Part shown: positions 1-5,854 of the stretch, piece by piece
Layout of the letters: the number at the start of each line of letters is the position of its first letter
How positions within the stretch are numbered: the first letter of the stretch is position 1
DNA from: Deltaproteobacteria bacterium
Lineage (GTDB): Bacteria > Desulfobacterota > Dissulfuribacteria > Dissulfuribacterales > JALVPX01
Reading direction: 5' to 3'
DNA: 7,953 bases
NCBI GenBank assembly: GCA_027031565.1
Contig: JALVPX010000230.1
Location: 1,655-9,607 of the forward strand
Notes under the pieces: model-generated
What the model was told of the DNA's origin: nothing
Seen by the model: the letters and a program-made list of their open reading frames with translations, nothing else
The model's database searches: none
Program-made: the position numbers and the translations under genes

Positions 1-74
1 CTCCTAATTAGGTATTGTGAATGCAAGCCTGAAATATCTTCATCTATTTTTTCGAAAGGAGAACCCCTCTTAAA

Positions 75-998
75 ATGACAAAATTTTTCTCTAAAACCAG
101 TAGCTTAATTACAGTAGCACTTACCGTCTTTTTGACCACGGCATTGGCCTTAAACCTTGCAACAGCAAAGGAGGAGATATTGGCAAAGGTGGGGGCGCAC
201 ACATTGACGCTTAAGCAGTTCCAGGAGCAGATGCGCACTCTTCCTCCTCAACTCCAGATGGCCATGATGCAGAACCCACAGCTCAGGGAGCAGCTCCTTG
301 ACCGCTGGGTCAACGTCACCCTGCTTGGCGAAAAGGCCAAGAGCCTGGGCCTTGACAAGAGCCCAGAAGTTGCAGCAAAGATCGAAGACGTCAAAAACAG
401 TATCCTGGCCCAGGAACTTTTGAAAAAAGAGATCCAGGCCAAGGTGAAAGTCTCTGATAAAGAGGTGGAGGAGTATTACAAGAAAAACAAAGACAAGTTC
501 AAGGATCCGGAACAGGTAAAGGCCAGGCACATTTTGATAAAGGTGGATGCCAAGGCAGATGAGAAAAAGTGGAAAGCTGCAGAAAACAAGGCTAAAGATA
601 TAAAAAAGCGCCTTGAAAAAGGCGAAGACTTTGTAAAGCTCGCCAAAGAATTTTCTGACGATCCAGGCACAAAAAACAAAGGCGGCGACTTAGGCTTTTT
701 TGCCAAAGGCAGAATGGTTCCAGAATTTGAGGCAGCAGCTTTTGCCTTGAAACCGGGCCAAATAAGCGATCCTGTAAAGACCGTTTATGGCTATCACATA
801 ATCCAGACCATGGAAAAGAAGCAGGCCAGCCAAAAGGAATTCAAGGATGTAAAGGCTCAGATACGCCAGATGATCCAACGGGACAAGGAACGAAAACTTA
901 TGGAAAAGATGCTGGCAGATCTTAAAAAACAGCATCCGGTTACGGTGAACAAGGAACTGCTTGGCAAGGCCGGAGGCAATCCGCACAATTTCCGTTAA
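75..998 (+). CDS. Periplasmic parvulin-type (PpiC) peptidyl-prolyl cis-trans isomerase
   Basis: A 307-residue exported foldase of the SurA/PrsA/PpiC kind, expected to isomerise Xaa-Pro bonds and chaperone proteins in the periplasm. Residues 1-31 form a signal peptide: basic start, hydrophobic core, ATA-K cleavage site. There is no lipobox Cys, so it should be soluble rather than a lipoprotein. Residues about 35-145 are a helical, Gln/Lys-rich SurA-N-like region. Residues about 148-246 are the parvulin domain, with the family blocks KARHILIK, EFSDDPGTKNKGGDLGFF, MVPEFEAAAFAL and YGYHIIQ. A charged helical tail follows. AAAGGAG at 55-61 is the likely ribosome site, though 13 bases before the ATG is long; no in-frame start is better placed. 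It is the first gene of a run with ftsH and htrA, only 21 bases before ftsH. Family assignment is firm. Orthology to SurA or PrsA specifically is not, so no symbol is given. Confidence 0.93.
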   Translation: MTKFFSKTSSLITVALTVFLTTALALNLATAKEEILAKVGAHTLTLKQFQEQMRTLPPQLQMAMMQNPQLREQLLDRWVNVTLLGEKAKSLGLDKSPEVAAKIEDVKNSILAQELLKKEIQAKVKVSDKEVEEYYKKNKDKFKDPEQVKARHILIKVDAKADEKKWKAAENKAKDIKKRLEKGEDFVKLAKEFSDDPGTKNKGGDLGFFAKGRMVPEFEAAAFALKPGQISDPVKTVYGYHIIQTMEKKQASQKEFKDVKAQIRQMIQRDKERKLMEKMLADLKKQHPVTVNKELLGKAGGNPHNFR

Positions 999-1019
999 GA
1001 ATCAGTAGCCACTGAATAG

Positions 1020-3014
1020 ATGGAAAAACCAAGACGCAAACTCCTTTTTTCCGCTATTTACTGGATAATAGGCCTGCTGCTCATATTCGGCCTGCCGCAA
1101 CTGTGGCTCCACATGCAGACAAAGGAGTTGTCATATTCAACCTTCAAGGGCCTTGTGAAGGATGGCAGGGTGTTAGGGGTACAGGTAAAGCCCGATGAAA
1201 TAAGGGGAATATACTTCAGGGGCCCTGCCAAAGACCTTCCAAAGGTGAAGGATGAATTCCAGAAGATCATGGAGAAACTACAAGAGCAGCCTCCAGGTAT
1301 CTTCTCCCAGAAACAGGGACCCAGTTTACAGGAATTGCTGGGCCAATTGAAAAAGATCATCCACAAGGATTCTGTAGGCCTTTTCCGCACGGTTAGGGTG
1401 GATGACCCAAAACTGGCCGATTTTTTGGATGAACACGGAGTTGAATATGCAGGAGTGCGGGAAGGCCTCTTCTCTCAACTGTTTTGGGGCACGATTATCC
1501 CCATCATGTTCTGGGTAGGCCTGTGGTTTTTGCTCATACGCGGAATGGGCAGGCCCGGTGCCGGCATGTTGAGTTTCGGCAAGTCAAAGGCCAAGATCGT
1601 TGCGGAAAAGGATACCGGGGTAACATTCAACGACGTGGCAGGTTGCGAAGAGGCTAAACAAGAGCTTCAGGAAGTAGTAACCTTTTTAAAGGAACCACAG
1701 AAATATGAGCGTCTTGGGGCAAAGATCCCAAAGGGCGTACTCCTCCTGGGCCCTCCCGGCACTGGCAAGACCTTGCTTGCCAAGGCCCTTGCAGGCGAGG
1801 CAAAGGTGCCCTTTTTCAGCATTTCGGGCTCTGAGTTCGTGGAGATGTTCGTCGGTGTAGGCGCAGCTCGGGTGCGGGACCTGTTCGAGCAGGCCAAGCA
1901 AAGTGCTCCGTGCATAATATTCATAGATGAAATCGATGCCATAGGAAAGTTCAGGGGCGGCGGCCTGGTTTCTGGCGGACATGAAGAACGCGAACAGACC
2001 CTCAACCAGTTGCTTGTTGAAATGGATGGCTTTGAGCCGAATACCGGCGTGATAATCCTAGCTGCCACTAACAGGCCCGAGGTGCTGGACCCTGCCCTAT
2101 TGAGGCCTGGGCGCTTTGACAGACAAATCGTCCTCGACTCCCCGGATGTGAATGGACGCGAGGCGATATTGAAGGTTCATGCCAGGGGCAAGCCCTTGGC
2201 CGACGACGTCGATTTCAGGTCAATAGCGTTGCGTACTCCTGGATTTTCAGGTGCTGACTTGGCGAATGTGATGAATGAGGCCGCCCTTCTTGCAGCCAGG
2301 GAAGGGGCGGATAATATTACCCAGGCCCATCTTGAGGCAGCGGTCGAACGGGTCCTGACCGGGCCGGAGAGAAAAAGCCGCCGCCTTGGTGAGAAGGAGA
2401 GAAAAAGGGTGGCCTATCATGAAGCAGGCCACGCTCTTGTAGCCTATTACAGTCCGAATGCAGCGCCTGTATCCAAGATCTCGATAATTCCCAGGGGCAA
2501 GGCGGCCCTCGGATACACGCTGCAGCTTCCTGAGGAAGAGCGCTATCTAATGACCAGAAGCGAACTCCTGGATCGTATCTGTGTTTCCCTTGGCGGCAGG
2601 GCAGCTGAACGGATATTTTTGGGCGAAACCAGTTCAGGTGCCCAGAATGACCTTGAAATCGCAACTGAAATGGCAAGAAGCATGGTTACAAGATTTGGTA
2701 TGAGCGATGAAGTCGGGCCTGTAGCCCTTGCAAGGGAGACAAGCCCCTTTTTGAAAATTCCTGGGTATTCCCAGCAGCAGGAGCCGATGTCGCCTGAACT
2801 CGCATCCCTGGTTGACAAAGAAGTCAAGAAGGTCCTTAGTGAACAGGATGCCAGGGCACGTCACATAATCGAATCACACAAAAAGTCCCTGCAAAGGGTA
2901 GCAGAACAACTATTGAAGATAGAGGTGATGAATGCAGATGAATTTAAGAAACTCGTTGAAATGGATGATGAGACAGCAAAAGGAGGAAATGAACATGAAG
3001 TTCAAGAAGGCTAG
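1020..3014 (+). CDS. ftsH: ATP-dependent zinc metalloprotease FtsH
   Basis: Inner-membrane AAA+ protease that extracts and degrades misfolded membrane proteins and some regulators. The 664 residues contain TM1 (about 10-30), a periplasmic domain (31-151), TM2 (about 152-174), an AAA+ domain and an M41 peptidase domain. Visible motifs are Walker A GPPGTGK (244-250), the pore loop MFVGVGA (276-282), Walker B IIFIDEIDA (299-307), the second region of homology with arginine fingers in LRPGRFDR (361-368), and zinc site HEAGH (467-471). D544 in GAQND is the probable third zinc ligand. The periplasmic domain is roughly 45 residues longer than that of E. coli FtsH; the extra Lys/Gln/Pro-rich stretch (about 70-120) lies before the conserved RTVRVDDPKL segment. 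The start is fixed by an in-frame TAG immediately before the ATG. No clear Shine-Dalgarno is seen, so coupling to the upstream gene is likely. The 3' end overlaps htrA. Confidence 0.98.
   Translation: MEKPRRKLLFSAIYWIIGLLLIFGLPQLWLHMQTKELSYSTFKGLVKDGRVLGVQVKPDEIRGIYFRGPAKDLPKVKDEFQKIMEKLQEQPPGIFSQKQGPSLQELLGQLKKIIHKDSVGLFRTVRVDDPKLADFLDEHGVEYAGVREGLFSQLFWGTIIPIMFWVGLWFLLIRGMGRPGAGMLSFGKSKAKIVAEKDTGVTFNDVAGCEEAKQELQEVVTFLKEPQKYERLGAKIPKGVLLLGPPGTGKTLLAKALAGEAKVPFFSISGSEFVEMFVGVGAARVRDLFEQAKQSAPCIIFIDEIDAIGKFRGGGLVSGGHEEREQTLNQLLVEMDGFEPNTGVIILAATNRPEVLDPALLRPGRFDRQIVLDSPDVNGREAILKVHARGKPLADDVDFRSIALRTPGFSGADLANVMNEAALLAAREGADNITQAHLEAAVERVLTGPERKSRRLGEKERKRVAYHEAGHALVAYYSPNAAPVSKISIIPRGKAALGYTLQLPEEERYLMTRSELLDRICVSLGGRAAERIFLGETSSGAQNDLEIATEMARSMVTRFGMSDEVGPVALARETSPFLKIPGYSQQQEPMSPELASLVDKEVKKVLSEQDARARHIIESHKKSLQRVAEQLLKIEVMNADEFKKLVEMDDETAKGGNEHEVQEG
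2981..2986 (+). promoter_or_regulatory. Shine-Dalgarno of htrA inside ftsH
   Basis: AGGAGG lies 8 bases before the ATG at 2995 but only 2 bases before the in-frame ATG at 2989. It therefore selects 2995 as the start of htrA and excludes the longer reading from 2932. It sits within the last codons of ftsH, which fits translational coupling of the two proteases. Confidence 0.85.
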
Positions 3015-4464
3015 ATGTTTCCTTCACGTTTTAACACTGCTCACTGTTTCAACATTAGTCGCAGCACACATATGCGCTGCAAAACAGCAATCTGAAATCG
3101 ATGATGATATAGCTCTTCTTGACCGCACCGCAAAGGCCTTTGCCGCTGTGGTAAACAAGGCAAAGCCTGCTGTAGTCTTCGTGCAGGTGGAAAAAACCAT
3201 AGAAAAAAGCAGGGCTTCTGCCCAATTCCAGGATCCCTTTGAGTTCTTTTTCAATGATCCGTTTTTCGAACACTTCTTCGGGCCTCAGCTCAGGCCCAAG
3301 AGACGCCGTCCACAAAAATTCAAACAGCGCGGCCAGGGCTCGGGCTTTATCATCAGCAAGGATGGTTACATATTGACCAACAACCATGTGGTAGGGGAAG
3401 CAGACGTAATAAAGGTCAAGCTTGCTGACGGCAGGCAGTTCAAGGCCAAGCTGGTAGGAACTGATCCCCAGTCTGACGTGGCAGTGATCAAGATCGATGC
3501 AGACAACCTGCCTGTCATGCCCCTTGGCGACTCAGACAAGCTTGAGGTCGGGGAATGGGTGATTGCCATCGGCAACCCTTTTGGGCTCACACAAACGGTT
3601 ACTGTGGGAGTCGTAAGCGCCAAAGGCAGGAGCCGGATCGGTATAAACGATTATGAAGACTTTATTCAAACAGATGCAGCCATAAACCCTGGCAACTCAG
3701 GGGGACCGCTCGTCAATATCCATGGCGAGGCCATAGGCATAAACACGGCCATATTTTCAAGAAGCGGCGGTTACATGGGCATCGGCTTTGCGATCCCCAT
3801 CAACATGGCAAGGGCCATTGAACAGCAGCTGATCAAACAGGGCAAGGTGGTGCGAGGCTGGCTCGGTGTAGTGATACAGGATATAGACGAGGACTTGGCA
3901 AAGTCGTTCGGCCTAAAGGACACTGAAGGCGCCTTGATCGCCGAGGTCTCCAAGGGCTCTCCTGCTGAAAAGGCAGGCCTTAAAGAAGGGGATGTCATAA
4001 AGAAGCTTAATGGCCGCAAAATAGAAAGCGTGGACGAGTTGAGAAACCGCATAGCCTTGACACGTCCTGGCACAAAGATAGAGCTCGAGGTGCTGCGAAA
4101 CGGCAAGCGCAAGACCCTGGATGTGACCATAGGCGAACAGCCTTCTGGGGCAATGCAGGCGATAAGCCAGAATGAGATGCTGAAAAAACTTGGTCTCGGA
4201 GTTCAGGAACTGACTGCCGAACTTGCAGACCAGTTTGGTTATCAGGAAGGTCAAGGAGTTCTCATCTCAGAGGTTGAACCAGGAAGCCCTGCCGCACAGG
4301 TGGGAATGAGGCCAGGACAGCTCATTGAGGAGGTGAACAGGAAACATGTTCACAATATGGATGAATTCCTTGAGGCCTTGTCTGTTTCAAAACGTACAAA
4401 ACGGGTCCTGTTCAAGATAAGGGACGGTAAATTCAGTAGATACGTGGCTTTGAGCATAAAATAG
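2995..4464 (+). CDS. Periplasmic serine endoprotease, HtrA/DegP/DegQ family
   Basis: Secreted trypsin-like protease that degrades unfolded periplasmic proteins. From the chosen ATG it has 489 residues, normal for a two-PDZ Do protease. A signal peptide covers about 1-29 (KFKKAR, a hydrophobic core, then CAA-K). The catalytic triad is H131 (TNNHVV), D161 (QSDVAV) and S235 (NPGNSGGPL). Before the core is a Phe-rich then Arg/Lys-rich segment (about 80-112), at the position of the DegP LA loop. PDZ1 spans about 287-380 with a GWLGV carboxylate-binding-type loop; PDZ2 spans about 396-486. The gene overlaps ftsH by 20 bases, so the membrane and periplasmic proteases are made together. DegP, DegQ and MucD cannot be told apart from sequence alone, hence no symbol. 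A strong palindrome begins 12 bases after the stop codon. Confidence 0.96.
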   Translation: MKFKKARCFLHVLTLLTVSTLVAAHICAAKQQSEIDDDIALLDRTAKAFAAVVNKAKPAVVFVQVEKTIEKSRASAQFQDPFEFFFNDPFFEHFFGPQLRPKRRRPQKFKQRGQGSGFIISKDGYILTNNHVVGEADVIKVKLADGRQFKAKLVGTDPQSDVAVIKIDADNLPVMPLGDSDKLEVGEWVIAIGNPFGLTQTVTVGVVSAKGRSRIGINDYEDFIQTDAAINPGNSGGPLVNIHGEAIGINTAIFSRSGGYMGIGFAIPINMARAIEQQLIKQGKVVRGWLGVVIQDIDEDLAKSFGLKDTEGALIAEVSKGSPAEKAGLKEGDVIKKLNGRKIESVDELRNRIALTRPGTKIELEVLRNGKRKTLDVTIGEQPSGAMQAISQNEMLKKLGLGVQELTAELADQFGYQEGQGVLISEVEPGSPAAQVGMRPGQLIEEVNRKHVHNMDEFLEALSVSKRTKRVLFKIRDGKFSRYVALSIK

Positions 4465-4476
4465 CAAAACAAATAA

Positions 4477-4512
4477 AGGCTGTCTCCAAGACCATGGTCT
4501 TGGAGACAGCCT
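4477..4512 (+). terminator. Perfect 36-bp palindrome after htrA, probable terminator
   Basis: The 18 bases 4477-4494 are the exact reverse complement of 4495-4512, giving a 16-bp stem with a CATG tetraloop. Its position 12 bases past the htrA stop fits the end of the protease operon. The tract after it on this strand (GAAATTTCTCTT) is only moderately T-rich. On the opposite strand the following tract is richer in T (TTATTTGTTTT). It could terminate either strand, or protect the htrA mRNA 3' end. Confidence 0.6.
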
Positions 4513-4524
4513 GAAATTTCTCTT

Positions 4525-4553
4525 AAAAGGCGGCATGGTTTTGCCGGTAAAAT
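4525..4553 (+). promoter_or_regulatory. Possible structured ribosome-binding region of the DUF1614 gene
   Basis: AAAAGG (4525-4530) is too far from the ATG at 4554 in linear spacing. CGGCA (4531-4535) can pair with TGCCG (4542-4546) around a six-base loop. Folding this hairpin leaves GTAAAAT as a seven-base effective spacer between AAAAGG and the start. The pairing is read directly; its use is an inference. Confidence 0.35.
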
Positions 4554-5222
4554 ATGATAGGTCCATTCACCATTTTCCTTTTCTTTATCTTCTTTTTCGG
4601 GCTGATCTTCCTCTTTGCCTTTGTGCAAGTGGGGATGATAACCCTTGCCTTTGAGAAAATAGGCCTTACCCCCAACCAGGTATTCACTTTTTTGATGCTT
4701 TCGCTCTTGGGAAGCTACATCAATATACCTATCAAACGGATCAGAAACAGGGAATTGCCATATTACCCAGAGAGAATCACCTTCTTTGGTGTAACTTACA
4801 GGATTCCACAAAGCACTTCCTCCCAGACAATCGTGGCCATAAACGTAGGCGGGGCAATCATACCCATATTCCTGTCCATATATTTGATGCTGAAATGGCA
4901 CCTGCTTTTCGAGCCCCTGGCAGCCACCCTTCTGGTTGCAGCAATATCATATTTTCTTGCCAGGCCTGTACCTGGCCTTGGAATCGCCATGCCCATTTTC
5001 ATACCTCCCCTTATGGCGGCATTGGTAGCCCTGGCCCTGTCAAAAAGCGGCCATGCACCGCCAGTTGCCTATATTGCAGGAACCATAGGCACCCTGCTGG
5101 GTGCCGATATCTTTCACCTGAAGGAAGTCCATAAGTTGAAGTCGCCGGTTGTCTCCATAGGAGGTGCAGGAACCTTTGACGGCATCTTTCTGGCCGGTGT
5201 GATTGCCGTTCTTTTGGCCTGA
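4554..5222 (+). CDS. DUF1614 family multi-pass membrane protein, function unknown
   Basis: A 222-residue integral membrane protein that I recognise as DUF1614-like from its C-terminal block GGAGTFDGIFLAG and the preceding GTIGTLLGADIFHL. Hydrophobic segments lie at about 4-28, 41-58, 92-113, 117-136, 145-164, 170-186 and 204-222, so about six or seven passes. A charged loop around 60-76 contains KRIRNRELPYYPER. Glycines, prolines and two acidic residues (D185, D209) stand within or next to the last hydrophobic segments; ARPVPGLGIAMP (136-147) is another conserved-looking block. The start is limited by an in-frame TAA at 4548. No biochemical role is known to me. It lies between the envelope protease operon and efp, separated from each by a palindrome or a candidate promoter, so it may be its own transcript. 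No signal peptide other than the first membrane segment is visible. Confidence 0.85.
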   Translation: MIGPFTIFLFFIFFFGLIFLFAFVQVGMITLAFEKIGLTPNQVFTFLMLSLLGSYINIPIKRIRNRELPYYPERITFFGVTYRIPQSTSSQTIVAINVGGAIIPIFLSIYLMLKWHLLFEPLAATLLVAAISYFLARPVPGLGIAMPIFIPPLMAALVALALSKSGHAPPVAYIAGTIGTLLGADIFHLKEVHKLKSPVVSIGGAGTFDGIFLAGVIAVLLA

Positions 5223-5227
5223 TATCA

Positions 5228-5256
5228 TTGAAGCCTGCAGGGCTGTCTGATATAGA
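5228..5256 (+). promoter_or_regulatory. Candidate sigma-70-type promoter for efp
   Basis: TTGAAG (5228-5233) and TATAGA (5251-5256) are separated by exactly 17 bases, each matching the consensus hexamer at four of six positions. It lies in the 68-base gap between the DUF1614 gene and efp and would give a short leader before the ATG at 5291. A short inverted repeat (ATATCA 5222-5227 with TGATAT 5248-5253) overlaps it. Confidence 0.45.
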
Positions 5257-5290
5257 AGGACTCCAAAACGCCATAAAAGGAGAAACCCGA

Positions 5291-5854
5291 ATGTATGATT
5301 CATCAGATTTGAGAAAAGGTCTTAAGATTGTATTGGATGATGAACCTTATATCATTACCGATTTTCAATTTTCTAAGCCTGGTAAAGGCCAGGCGCTTTA
5401 CAGGTGCAAATTAAAAAACATGGTAACTGGGTATACTATTGACCGCACGTTCCGTTCAGGAGACAAGTTTGAACCGGCCAACCTTGAAGAAGTCCATATG
5501 CAATATCTCTACAACGATGCAGACGGATATCACTTCATGGATCTCAAGACATACGAACAAGTTACTCTTTCAGATGAACAGGTTGGTGAGGCCAAAAACT
5601 TTTTAAAAGACAACATGGAAGTTGACATATTGTTTTTCAGGGGAACTCCCATAAGCATCTCCCTGCCCACCTTTGTTGAACTGGAAGTCATAGAGGCCAT
5701 GCCAGGTGTCAAGGGTGACACGGCCACAGGGGCCACCAAGCCTGTAACCCTGGAAACAGGCCACAAGATACAAGTGCCCTTGTTCATAGAAGAAGGCGAT
5801 GTTCTGAAGATTGACACCCGTACAGGGGAATATGTAGAAAGGGCAAAAAAATAG
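5291..5854 (+). CDS. efp: Translation elongation factor P
   Basis: EF-P binds between the ribosomal P and E sites and relieves stalling at consecutive prolines. The chosen ATG has AAAAGGAG (5275-5282) eight bases upstream and gives 187 residues, the usual length. An in-frame TTG at 5228 would add 21 unrelated residues and is not preferred. Domain I (about 1-65) carries the modification loop KPGKGQA, with K32 in the position of E. coli K34. The central OB domain follows, then the C-terminal OB domain with the signature GDVLKIDTRTGEYVERAKK at the end. The lysine-type loop together with an adjacent epmA predicts beta-lysylation rather than rhamnosylation. The last codons GCA AAA AAA TAG contain a run of seven A (5845-5851), an in-phase slippery heptamer directly before the stop and one base out of frame with epmA. 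Confidence 0.97.
   Translation: MYDSSDLRKGLKIVLDDEPYIITDFQFSKPGKGQALYRCKLKNMVTGYTIDRTFRSGDKFEPANLEEVHMQYLYNDADGYHFMDLKTYEQVTLSDEQVGEAKNFLKDNMEVDILFFRGTPISISLPTFVELEVIEAMPGVKGDTATGATKPVTLETGHKIQVPLFIEEGDVLKIDTRTGEYVERAKK
5845..5851 (+). promoter_or_regulatory. Possible -1 frameshift site A AAA AAA at the end of efp
   Basis: In the efp frame the bases read GCA AAA AAA TAG, so the heptamer has the X XXY YYZ phase of known bacterial slippery sites (E. coli dnaX uses A AAA AAG). A -1 slip would continue as ATA GCT CCA into the epmA frame and give a fusion of about 495 residues. No strong stimulating stem is seen 5-9 bases downstream. Use of the site is unproven. Confidence 0.35.

Noticed and set aside
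1..74. Promoter for the protease operon (TTGTGA at 15-20, palindrome CCTAATTAGG at 3-12)
   Set aside because: No -10 hexamer with acceptable match lies at 16-18 bases from TTGTGA, and the palindrome is short. The true promoter may lie left of the window.
2932..2994. Longer N-terminus for the HtrA protease beginning at ATG 2932
   Set aside because: It would put charged ftsH-overlapping codons before the signal peptide. AGGAGG is spaced correctly only for ATG 2995.
4535..4556. Short plus-strand reading frame from ATG 4535 in another frame, nearer to AAAAGG
   Set aside because: It gives only a short peptide without recognisable character, although it has a Shine-Dalgarno at short spacing. A regulatory leader peptide cannot be excluded but nothing supports it.
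4350..4901. 183-residue open frame on the minus strand
   Set aside because: It covers the end of htrA, the palindrome and the start of the DUF1614 gene, and has low-complexity charged composition with no recognisable domain. The plus-strand genes explain the region.
5222..5253. Inverted repeat ATATCA/TGATAT with inner AGCC/GGCT before efp as a terminator or riboswitch
   Set aside because: The stem is short with internal mismatches and no T run follows. It overlaps the promoter candidate and could at most be a weak operator.
5228..5290. Longer N-terminus for EF-P beginning at TTG 5228
   Set aside because: The added 21 residues match nothing in EF-P, the region holds a promoter candidate, and ATG 5291 has a strong ribosome site and gives the standard length.
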